From contig CACYDK010000129.1 of assembly GCA_902773155.1 (NCBI GenBank), positions 1-18,068 on the forward strand: DNA of 18,068 nucleotides, written 5' to 3'. The number at the start of each line of letters is the position of its first letter. Position 1 is the stretch's first letter. The stretch comes from an uncultured Ruminococcus sp. GTDB taxonomy: Bacteria > Bacillota > Clostridia > Oscillospirales > Acutalibacteraceae. The notes beneath the pieces are model-generated. The model saw only the letters and a program-made list of their open reading frames with translations, had not been told where the DNA came from and did not search any database. The translations under genes and the position numbers were made by a program. Shown in pieces: positions 1-6,675 of the stretch.

Positions 1-77
1 ATGCAATTGGTAATTCTGCCCAAAATTTGAAATCCAATTATATTGAATATGACGGAACGATTTGATGCGATTAAAGA

Positions 78-106
78 TTGTAATATTTTCAGGAATATTA
101 TATAAT
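78..106 (+). promoter_or_regulatory. Sigma-A-type promoter of the HD-GYP/GGDEF unit
   Basis: A TTGTAA box at 78-83 and a perfect TATAAT at 101-106 are separated by exactly 17 bp. Transcription would begin near 113. That leaves a leader of about 26 nt before the TTG start at 139, with GGAGGG at 127-132 in between. No other gene start lies nearby. Bases 1-77 hold only AT-rich sequence in which I see no gene. Confidence 0.7.
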
Positions 107-138
107 CAAAGTGATAGTGTTTGTTTGGAGGGATATTA

Positions 139-2259
139 TTGCCTAAACTGAAACAAAACAGCAGAAAAAGCACATGGCTTTCGCTCTTAGGGCTGGTCGC
201 AGCATGTCTGGCTCTCAATAATCTCGGTATATTCTTTAACGGAGCGCTGGGGCTTCCTTTTTATTTAGATAATATCGGAACAATTCTCGCGGCTCTGTTA
301 GGCGGATATATACCTTGTATCACCGTTGGCTTTTTGACGAATCTTGTTGCGGCAATAACCAATCCCGATTCTATTTACTATTGTATAATAAGCGTTTTTA
401 TTGCTGTTGCCGCGGTCGCTTTCGTAAGGAAGCTTCGCCTTATACGTTTTCCGCACGTAATCTGGGCTGTATTGACTTTCGCTTTTATAGGCGGAGTTGT
501 TGGCGGAATGCTGACGTGTTTTATTTACGGTATGAACTTCGGCGAAGGCGTTGCGGTCGACTTTGCCGCCTCTATTGACAAAACGGTGCCGATGGGCTAC
601 TTTTTCTCCAATTTGCTGTCGGTTTTCCTGATCGATATTGTTGACAAGACCATCGTCACGGCGTTGTCGCTGCTAATATATAAGCTGCTTCCACATAAGC
701 TTATAGGCTATCTCGGGCGTCAGGACTGGTATTTGGTTAGAATTTTTGAGGAATCGAACCGAAAAATCCGCGGACGTATGTCCCTGCGCCACAAGTCGAC
801 CCTGCTGGTTGCGGTTTCAACCACGCTTGTAGCCGCGTCCGCCATCGGTATCGCCGTTGTTCAGTATCACCATACGACGATAAGCGAGTATACTTACAAT
901 GCCGAGTACGCCGCGAGCGTCATTGCCAACAGCATCGATCCCGATCGGATCGAAAGCTTTCTCAGGGACGGCGAAAGAGCGCCGGATTATATCGCCGCGG
1001 AATCGGTTTTGCAGACCGTGAGCGACGCTTCTCCGGAGATTCAGTTCATTTATGTTTATCAGATCAGGGAGGACGGCACCCACGTTGTTTTTGATCTCAA
1101 TACAAAGGACGTCGAGGGCGACGATCCCGGACAGGTTATCGAATATGACGATACTATAAAAAAATACTCAAAGCTTTTTATGGAGGGAAAGGATATCCCC
1201 GTTGACATAACCAACGATGAGAACGGCTGGCTGCTGTCTGTATACAAGCCTGTAAAGGATAAAAACGGAAACGCCTTATGCTATGTCGGCGTCGATATAT
1301 CGATGAGCCACCTCCATGCCGACGAAGTATCCTTTATAGCCAAGGTAATTTCGATCTTCCTCGGAGTTCTTATATTGATACGAACCTACGCGGCCTGGAT
1401 GTCCGAGCGGCATATCGTGCGGCCGGTAAATGTTATCGCCGACGCGGCAAATCACTTTGTTTACGACACACCTCAGTCGCGTGAGGAAAGCCTTAAAATG
1501 ATAGACGAGCTCGGGATATGTACGGGCGATGAGATCGAATACCTGTATGACGCTTATAAGCGGACGACCTCAGATACTGTACGCTATATTAACGAGGTAG
1601 AGGAGAAGAGCGAGCAGATAGTCCGCCTGCAAAACGGGCTTGTGTTTGTGCTTGCAAATATGGTCGAAAGCCGTGATAAATGTACCGGCGACCACGTGCT
1701 TAAGACGGCGCTCTACTGCGAGATAATCCTTCGCCAGATGAAAAAAGACGGTATTTATGCCGAAGAGCTGACCGATGAGTTTATAAGCGAGGTCATTCAT
1801 TCCGCGCCTTTGCACGATATCGGCAAAATAAAGGTCTCCGATACTATCTTAAACAAACCCGGTAAGCTCACCGATGAGGAATTCAAGATCATGCAGAGCC
1901 ATACAACAGCGGGCGGCGAAATAATCGACAAGGTCGTCGACACGGTAGGTAAGGAGTCGGAATACCTGACAGAAGCCAAGAACCTGGCTACCTACCATCA
2001 TGAGAAATGGAACGGTAAGGGCTATCCCAAGGGGCTAAAGGGCAAGGAAATTCCGCTTTCCGCCCGCATAATGGCTGTAGCCGACGTGTTCGACGCATTG
2101 GTTTCGCGCCGAAGCTACAAGGAGCCCTTCTCCGTTGATGAGGCGTTTGAAATAATCCGCAGGGATTCGGGAACTCATTTCGATCCCCTGATCGTTCAGG
2201 CTTTTTTGAACGACGAGGAAGAGGTCAGACGCGTACAGGAGCTCAATATGGAGCTTTGA
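139..2259 (+). CDS. Membrane HD-GYP c-di-GMP phosphodiesterase with ECF-S-like and Cache-like sensor regions
   Basis: About 706 residues. The start is the TTG at 139: GGAGGG at 127-132 sits 6 bp before it, while the in-frame TTG at 121 has no ribosome site and lies only about 8 nt from the predicted transcript start. Residues 15-190 are polytopic and resemble the S component of ECF vitamin transporters (LDNIGTILAALLGGY, then FLTNLV). A transmembrane helix near 220-245 leads to an extracellular stretch of about 150 residues with a Cache-like pattern (IYVYQIREDG, then LCYVGVDIS), followed by a helix near 397-420 and a linker. The C-terminal third is HD-GYP: conserved His519, HDIGK at 559-563, and HHEKWNGKGYP at 620-630, all intact. 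HD-GYP enzymes hydrolyse c-di-GMP to pGpG or GMP, so I infer an active phosphodiesterase gated by an external or membrane ligand. It shares a transcript with the cyclase 38 bp downstream. The ligand is unknown. Confidence 0.88.
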   Translation: MPKLKQNSRKSTWLSLLGLVAACLALNNLGIFFNGALGLPFYLDNIGTILAALLGGYIPCITVGFLTNLVAAITNPDSIYYCIISVFIAVAAVAFVRKLRLIRFPHVIWAVLTFAFIGGVVGGMLTCFIYGMNFGEGVAVDFAASIDKTVPMGYFFSNLLSVFLIDIVDKTIVTALSLLIYKLLPHKLIGYLGRQDWYLVRIFEESNRKIRGRMSLRHKSTLLVAVSTTLVAASAIGIAVVQYHHTTISEYTYNAEYAASVIANSIDPDRIESFLRDGERAPDYIAAESVLQTVSDASPEIQFIYVYQIREDGTHVVFDLNTKDVEGDDPGQVIEYDDTIKKYSKLFMEGKDIPVDITNDENGWLLSVYKPVKDKNGNALCYVGVDISMSHLHADEVSFIAKVISIFLGVLILIRTYAAWMSERHIVRPVNVIADAANHFVYDTPQSREESLKMIDELGICTGDEIEYLYDAYKRTTSDTVRYINEVEEKSEQIVRLQNGLVFVLANMVESRDKCTGDHVLKTALYCEIILRQMKKDGIYAEELTDEFISEVIHSAPLHDIGKIKVSDTILNKPGKLTDEEFKIMQSHTTAGGEIIDKVVDTVGKESEYLTEAKNLATYHHEKWNGKGYPKGLKGKEIPLSARIMAVADVFDALVSRRSYKEPFSVDEAFEIIRRDSGTHFDPLIVQAFLNDEEEVRRVQELNMEL

Positions 2260-2297
2260 TTATCTCATTTTGATAATAGGTAAAAGAGGTGTAGATA

Positions 2298-3404
2298 ATG
2301 AAAGAATTTTCGAAGAATATAAAACAGCGGCTTTTCCCAAAGCACAAGAAAGCGGTCGACCGTGAGATCGATATGCTGAATCTCAAAACCGTATATTATG
2401 TATCGCTGGTGGAGTGCATTATTCAGTCTGTAAGCCTTATTGTTTTTATCATATCGAAGCTGTCGCATTCCGAGAATATATTTAATCCAAACAGTCTCGG
2501 CTCGATCATTAATGTTGCGTCAAGTATAGTGCTTTGCATTTTCGGATTTATTTTCTCAAGATATTTCAGACGTAAAGAGGATATTATGATCCACCATATA
2601 GCGATCAATGTTTTTTCCGGCGTTTATATAAGCCTGCTTCTTGTATGGGGCTTTATGGCTTCGCTTCAAACCTATATCCGCGGCGAGCAGATCATAACCT
2701 TCTTCACCGTTATACTGATCGCGGTATTGTTTATAAGGCTTCGTCCTCTTATTTCCGCGATAATTATACTCAGCTCGTACACGGCTGCATATATCGTGAT
2801 GGATGTTTTTATAAAGCCGGGAATGATCAGTCCGTATAATTTCTTTATGATGGGTATTATCTCGGTAGGCGGTACCGTGGTCATTTATCAGACAACTGTA
2901 AGCTATATTGAGCAAAAAATCGAGACGGTTCGACTCAACGAATCGCTGGAGGTCATCGCTAACCACGACGCCTTGACTCAGCTGCGTAACCGTTACGCTC
3001 TCAGTCAGTCCATTCCCGAATACCTCGGCATCGATATTTGTCTCGCTATGGGCGATATAGACCGCTTCAAGTCAGTAAACGATACCTATGGACACAGAAG
3101 CGGCGACGAGGTTCTGAAGGCGTTTGCGAACATTCTGCTTGAGTGCTTCGAGAAGGAGGACATATACCGTTACGGCGGAGATGAATTCCTCATCGTTTCG
3201 CGCGGTCAGGATTACGCCTCGTTTAGCGCTAAGCTCGACGAATTGAACGATAAGTTCTCAAAGGTTCGTGTAAGCGGAATAGAGGACAGCTTTGGCTGTA
3301 GCTTCGGCGGTGTGTCCGGTCATCCCGAGGTCGTTACGGATTTCTTTGACATGGTCATAAAGGCGGATAAGAAGCTTTACGAGGAAAAACGGAGCGTTCT
3401 CTGA
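2298..3404 (+). CDS. Membrane diguanylate cyclase (GGDEF)
   Basis: 368 residues, ATG start with AAGAGGT about 8 bp upstream. The N-terminal half (about 35-205) has five or six hydrophobic helices with no recognised sensor family. It is followed by a short linker and a full GGDEF domain (about 215-368). Family landmarks are present: HDALTQLRNR at the domain entry, the metal and substrate strand MGDIDRFKSVNDTYGH, and the signature GGDEF at 293-297. The site five residues before the signature lacks the RxxD inhibitory motif (the residues are EKED), so classical product inhibition is not expected. The gene lies 38 bp after the HD-GYP gene and probably shares its promoter, pairing synthesis and breakdown of c-di-GMP. 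No clear terminator follows it, so some read-through into the riboswitch leader is possible. Active-cyclase status is inferred from motif integrity. Confidence 0.9.
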   Translation: MKEFSKNIKQRLFPKHKKAVDREIDMLNLKTVYYVSLVECIIQSVSLIVFIISKLSHSENIFNPNSLGSIINVASSIVLCIFGFIFSRYFRRKEDIMIHHIAINVFSGVYISLLLVWGFMASLQTYIRGEQIITFFTVILIAVLFIRLRPLISAIIILSSYTAAYIVMDVFIKPGMISPYNFFMMGIISVGGTVVIYQTTVSYIEQKIETVRLNESLEVIANHDALTQLRNRYALSQSIPEYLGIDICLAMGDIDRFKSVNDTYGHRSGDEVLKAFANILLECFEKEDIYRYGGDEFLIVSRGQDYASFSAKLDELNDKFSKVRVSGIEDSFGCSFGGVSGHPEVVTDFFDMVIKADKKLYEEKRSVL

Positions 3405-3487
3405 GATATTCTGCGTTACGCTTTCCTGTCCGGCGAATTTACTTGTAATTATCGCGCTGTTGCGCTTTAACTTGGTTGTTTTTCCTA

Positions 3488-3516
3488 TTGCAAAATTCGA
3501 CTCGACATGATAAAAT
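3488..3516 (+). promoter_or_regulatory. Promoter of the riboswitch-controlled exopolysaccharide operon
   Basis: TTGCAA at 3488-3493 and TAAAAT at 3511-3516 are 17 bp apart, and a TG at 3508-3509 makes an extended -10. Transcription would begin near 3523. The predicted leader is about 317 nt before the first start codon, long enough to hold the riboswitch and its terminator. Bases 3405-3487, between the cyclase stop and this promoter, hold no gene I can support. Confidence 0.65.
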
Positions 3517-3522
3517 ACAGTA

Positions 3523-3639
3523 TATTATTTTTGAGCGTCAGGCTCTTTTTTCAGCCGTGACAGCGTTTTCGGAATATTCATCAAGCAAAATGAATAGCCT
3601 TAAATACAAAGAAGCCGAACGCGCTTTATGTAATAAAAT
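3523..3639 (+). other. 5' leader upstream of the riboswitch aptamer, with small hairpins
   Basis: This stretch has no plausible coding gene. It can fold into a hairpin at 3537-3561: GTCAGGCT pairs with AGCCGTGAC with one bulged G, and the loop is T-rich. A second, weaker one follows, with ATTCAT pairing with ATGAAT around 3577-3596. The function is unknown; it may only separate promoter and aptamer. Confidence 0.35.
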
Positions 3640-3724
3640 AAATAATAGGCAAACCTGTTGAAAAACAGGGACGCAAAGCTCAGGTATCTGAAGCGTTTTA
3701 CCAACGTATGATCGACCGGCTGCA
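3640..3724 (+). ncRNA. Class-I c-di-GMP riboswitch (GEMM-I aptamer)
   Basis: The conserved core is directly readable: AGGCAAACC at 3647-3655, stem CCTGTT (3654-3659) / AACAGG (3664-3669) closed by a GAAA tetraloop (3660-3663), then GGGACGCAAAGC at 3668-3679. These are the hallmarks of GEMM-I, in which the GNRA loop docks into a receptor in the second helix. That second arm covers about 3680-3718 and contains an inner hairpin (GCGTT/AACGT) and the closing ACCGG. The 5' strand of P1 is weak and A/T-rich, so the exact outer limits are uncertain. The aptamer lies in the leader of the exopolysaccharide operon and overlaps the 5' arm of a terminator. The identity is well supported; the direction of switching is an inference. 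Confidence 0.92.
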
Positions 3725-3751
3725 TTCTAAAAAGATTGCAGCCGGTTTTTT
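3716..3751 (+). terminator. Riboswitch expression-platform terminator
   Basis: CCGGCTGCA (3716-3724) pairs perfectly with TGCAGCCGG (3737-3745) over a 12-nt A-rich loop, followed by six T residues (3746-3751). This is a textbook intrinsic terminator. Its 5' arm overlaps the closing bases of the aptamer, so the two folds compete. Ligand binding should hold those bases in the aptamer and let transcription continue, which predicts an ON switch. Confidence 0.9.
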
Positions 3752-3783
3752 CTTTATAGATAAGATTTCTGTAGTATAAAAAT

Positions 3784-3836
3784 GACATCACCTTGTACTC
3801 GGGGGGCGATGTCCGCACGTTTTACGAGGTGGTGAT
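3784..3836 (+). promoter_or_regulatory. Possible alternative pairings covering the first gene's ribosome site
   Basis: GACATC (3784-3789) can pair with GATGTC (3808-3813). ATCACC (3787-3792) can instead pair with GGTGAT (3831-3836), part of the GAGGTGGTG ribosome site that precedes the TTG at 3840. The two helices share bases and exclude each other. A translational layer of control is possible but shown only by complementarity. Confidence 0.3.
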
Positions 3837-3839
3837 CGT

Positions 3840-4535
3840 TTGAATAAGGTTCTTAGAGAAGAGAAGAAATTCCTGATTAGTATTGCCGAATTCCGCAGCA
3901 CAAGCTCAAGGCTTGAAAAGGTGATGGCGCAGGATCCTCATAACGGCATTAACGGATATGCAGTTCGCTCGCTATACTTTGACACGCCGTACGATACCGA
4001 TTTTTTTGAAAAGCAGGCAGGCGTTGAGTTGAGAAGGAAGCTTCGCCTTCGGTGCTATGATCCAAAGCAGGATTTCGCCATGCTTGAAATGAAGCAAAAG
4101 CAGGGCGCGCGCCAGCTCAAGCGCTCGCTAAGAGTAAGCCGCCGCGACGCGCTAAGCCTGATCGACGGCGACTACCGCCCGCTGCTTGATTACAATAACC
4201 CGTTTGCCGCGGAGGTTTACGGGCTGATGAGGACGCGCGCCTATATCCCGCGGACGATAGTTCAGTATAACCGCAAGGCCTTTATCGCAAAGGAAAACAA
4301 AATACGGGTCACCTTTGACAACCAAATCGTAGCTACCGAGAGCTGTTTTGATCTGTTTTCGGAGCATTTGAATATGAATCCCGTGCTCGACCCTTACGAC
4401 GCAGTGCTTGAGGTCAAGTTCAATGGCTTACTTCTGAATTATATTCAGAGCATGATAAATTGTATAGACAAAAGCGAGCTGTCCGTCAGCAAGTATGTTC
4501 TGGCAAGACAAAACGCGTATCAAACCCATATATAA
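3840..4535 (+). CDS. VTC-domain (triphosphate-tunnel type, polyphosphate-polymerase-like) protein
   Basis: 231 residues, TTG start with GAGGTGGTG 5 to 6 bp upstream. The whole protein is one VTC-type domain. It shows the N-terminal acidic/basic strand (E7, E8, K9, K10), the SLYFDT motif at 44-49, a basic strand KLRLR (67-71), LEMKQK (82-87), Arg145, an IRVTFD strand (155-160), LEVKF (190-194) with the metal-binding-type glutamate, and a terminal SKY. Such residues line the tunnel that binds nucleotide triphosphate and polyphosphate in yeast Vtc4. There is no membrane segment, so it is cytosolic unless partnered with the DUF4956 membrane protein encoded 12 bp downstream. In bacteria this pair often sits with CotH and polysaccharide genes. 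Its product here is not known: polyphosphate synthesis is the family precedent, not a demonstrated role. Confidence 0.88.
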   Translation: MNKVLREEKKFLISIAEFRSTSSRLEKVMAQDPHNGINGYAVRSLYFDTPYDTDFFEKQAGVELRRKLRLRCYDPKQDFAMLEMKQKQGARQLKRSLRVSRRDALSLIDGDYRPLLDYNNPFAAEVYGLMRTRAYIPRTIVQYNRKAFIAKENKIRVTFDNQIVATESCFDLFSEHLNMNPVLDPYDAVLEVKFNGLLLNYIQSMINCIDKSELSVSKYVLARQNAYQTHI

Positions 4536-4547
4536 GGAGATTCGAAA

Positions 4548-5225
4548 ATGAAAGACAAGCTATTTAATCTTTTTCAGATGACAGGCGAGCTCAGCCTCGA
4601 GAGTATAATCTTTAACGTACTGGTATCGGCAGTACTTGGCGTTTTCATATTTGTTTCCTATATGATAACTCATAGGGGAACTATATACAGCAAAAAGTTC
4701 AACGCATCGCTTGTGGTCATGACGGTGCTCACAGGTACTGTAATGACGGTCATCGGCAACAATATCGCGCTTTCTCTGGGTATGGTCGGTGCGCTCTCTA
4801 TCGTCCGCTTTCGTACCGCTATAAAGGACAGCCGCGACACTGTTTATATCTTCTGGACGGTCATCGCCGGAATCTGCTGCGGCGTTGGCGATTATATCGT
4901 TGCCGCCGTCGGAAGCGCAGTGACATTTTTGGTATTGCTTACCTTCGGGCTTATCAAAAGCGACAATCGTATGCTCGTTATCATCAGAGGCTCGCGCAGC
5001 CGCCAGTCGGCTGTTCAGGCTTATATGTTTTCGGTATTTAAGCGCAAGGCGATTTTGCGTGTGAGAAATACCGACGAGGATTCTATTGAATTCATTTACG
5101 AGATAAACGCAAACCGGCTCAGAAAGGTAGAGGAAGAGCACGGCACCCTTACCGACGCGCTCTACAATATAGGCGGTATCGAGTACGTCAATATCGTAAT
5201 GCAAAACGACGAGGTGTCCAACTGA
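4548..5225 (+). CDS. DUF4956 integral membrane protein
   Basis: 225 residues, ATG start behind AAGGAG. Four hydrophobic helices are visible, near 18-38, 50-75, 98-116 and 118-135. The family signature lies between them: a long GMVGALSIVRFRT stretch at about 78-90, then KDSRDTVYIFW. The C-terminal 85 residues are soluble, probably cytosolic. The biochemical role of DUF4956 is unknown. The gene follows the VTC gene closely and ends one base before the deacetylase start, so translational coupling is likely. It most plausibly anchors or cooperates with the VTC protein, for example in moving or sensing a phosphate-rich product, but that is inference from gene order. Confidence 0.88.
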   Translation: MKDKLFNLFQMTGELSLESIIFNVLVSAVLGVFIFVSYMITHRGTIYSKKFNASLVVMTVLTGTVMTVIGNNIALSLGMVGALSIVRFRTAIKDSRDTVYIFWTVIAGICCGVGDYIVAAVGSAVTFLVLLTFGLIKSDNRMLVIIRGSRSRQSAVQAYMFSVFKRKAILRVRNTDEDSIEFIYEINANRLRKVEEEHGTLTDALYNIGGIEYVNIVMQNDEVSN

Positions 5226-5226
5226 T

Positions 5227-6642
5227 ATGAAACGTATTACAGCGTTGCTTCTGCTTGTATGCTGTTTCTTTGCCTCATGTTCAGAAAAGCCGCAGGCTCC
5301 CAAAGGGCTTTCCGTAAGTCTTAAGAAGGGCGCGGCGGTCATAAGCTGGAATAAAAGCGACGAGGCTCAGACCTACCGCCTGTACAGGCGCGCACCCAAG
5401 GACAGCGACTACAAGTTCATTTTTGACTCCGGCGGCGACGAAACCGGCTACACCGACCGGTATGTACATAACAGCGGCACTTACAGCTATAAGCTGGAAA
5501 TCATTGGCGAAGGCGGCGTTTCTGACGCGCTCGAAAGCACGCTGACTGTTTCAGCGGAGAACTCCGCCGAGCAGCCCAAGGCGCCCGACACGCCTGTTAT
5601 CTACTCCGTTACGGCTATGGACAAATATACCGCAGTGGTTTCGGTAAAGCCGCAGAAGGACTGTACCTACGAGTTTCTGCGCTCGGCTTCCGCCGACGGC
5701 GACTATAAGCATGTCTTTACCTCTGACGAACCGTATTTTTACGACGAACATACGGATCAAAAGCTCGGCTGGCACTACCGCGTCCGCGCTGTCAGGGGTG
5801 ATATGCGCAGCGGCCTCAGCGAGCCGAGAGGCACAGGGTATAATCCCGGAAGCGTATTCGGCGTGCCGGTGTTGATGTACCACGAGTTTGTCACCAAAAA
5901 AGACCTTGACTCGGGAGTCGCCTTTGACGAATACGCCGTTTACGCGGATGAATTTGAAAGCGACCTTAAGTGGCTTCGCGCCAAGGGTTATACGACGATC
6001 ACAACCGAGCAGCTTATTGATTATCTCAGCGGTAAGGGCAAAATGCCGGGAAAGCCCGTAGTAATCACGATCGACGACGGCAAATACGGCGTTTATAAAC
6101 GAGCCTGGCCGCTTTTGAAAAAGTACAAAATGAAGGCGTCGCTTTCGGTCATCGGATATGAGATCGACAACGCGACCGTCGCGCCGGACGCTCGCTCAAA
6201 AAGCGAAGCGCCGTATTGCACCTGGCAGGAGCTTGCCGAAATGTCGGATTCGGGCGCGGTCGAGATCATCAGCCATACTAACAAGCAGCATTATTTTCTG
6301 CACGACGGCAGGTGCGGCGCCTCGACAAAGGAAGGCGACACGCTCGAAACCTACCTGCCGATAGCTCAAAAGGACTATGCCGATACCGCGGCAAATTTCC
6401 GCAGGTATTTTAACTCAACTCCGACTTCAATGGCATATCCGTATTCAAGGAGAACCGAGCTTTCCGATGAAGCGTGGCTTAAAAGCGGATACAGGCTGCT
6501 TTATTCCGGCGATGACGAATACCTTCGGTACAGTATGACAAACTACTTTGTCCGCGAGGCGGGGCTCAACCGCAAGTCCGCGGTTCTCCGCAGAGTAGCC
6601 AGAATGACAAACCATCCCTTTGAGGAGTGCTTTGAAGAATAA
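5227..6642 (+). CDS. Lipoprotein polysaccharide deacetylase (NodB/CE4) with two Fn3-like domains
   Basis: 471 residues. The N-terminus is a short lipoprotein signal ending FASC, with Cys18 as the probable lipid-modified residue. Two beta-sandwich modules of fibronectin-III type follow (about 25-108 and 118-200, each with an ISWN or SVKP core strand). Then comes a NodB-type deacetylase domain (about 212-460). Its catalytic motifs are readable: VPVLMYHEF at the entry, TIDDG at 281-285 carrying the Asp pair, and SHTNKQH at 349-355 with the two metal His residues in the H-x4-H spacing used by many clostridial members. MAYPYSRR is present as the third motif. It should remove acetyl groups from an exported N- or O-acetylated polymer at the outer face of the membrane. 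The ATG is separated from the previous stop by one base. The substrate is inferred from the neighbouring synthase. Confidence 0.9.
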   Translation: MKRITALLLLVCCFFASCSEKPQAPKGLSVSLKKGAAVISWNKSDEAQTYRLYRRAPKDSDYKFIFDSGGDETGYTDRYVHNSGTYSYKLEIIGEGGVSDALESTLTVSAENSAEQPKAPDTPVIYSVTAMDKYTAVVSVKPQKDCTYEFLRSASADGDYKHVFTSDEPYFYDEHTDQKLGWHYRVRAVRGDMRSGLSEPRGTGYNPGSVFGVPVLMYHEFVTKKDLDSGVAFDEYAVYADEFESDLKWLRAKGYTTITTEQLIDYLSGKGKMPGKPVVITIDDGKYGVYKRAWPLLKKYKMKASLSVIGYEIDNATVAPDARSKSEAPYCTWQELAEMSDSGAVEIISHTNKQHYFLHDGRCGASTKEGDTLETYLPIAQKDYADTAANFRRYFNSTPTSMAYPYSRRTELSDEAWLKSGYRLLYSGDDEYLRYSMTNYFVREAGLNRKSAVLRRVARMTNHPFEECFEE

Positions 6643-6675
6643 CCTACACCAATTAACGAGGAAGGCGGTGTGTGA

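Noticed and set aside
121..138. TTG at 121 as the HD-GYP start
   Set aside because: It has no ribosome site and lies almost at the predicted transcript start; the TTG at 139 has GGAGGG at the right distance.
3454..3465. GCGC-TGTT-GCGC hairpin as a terminator after the cyclase gene
   Set aside because: The stem is only 4 bp and no T run follows directly.
3533..3551. GAGC/GCTC hairpin with six T residues as an early terminator in the leader
   Set aside because: The 4-bp stem is too weak; the competing GTCAGGCT/AGCCGTGAC hairpin is more stable and uses the same bases.
3476..3661. Short + strand open frame in the riboswitch leader
   Set aside because: It covers the promoter and aptamer, has no ribosome site, and its product has no recognisable features.
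4560..5342. Reverse-strand frame of 260 codons opposite DUF4956
   Set aside because: The + strand frame has a clear family signature, a ribosome site and operon spacing; the reverse product has no recognisable features.
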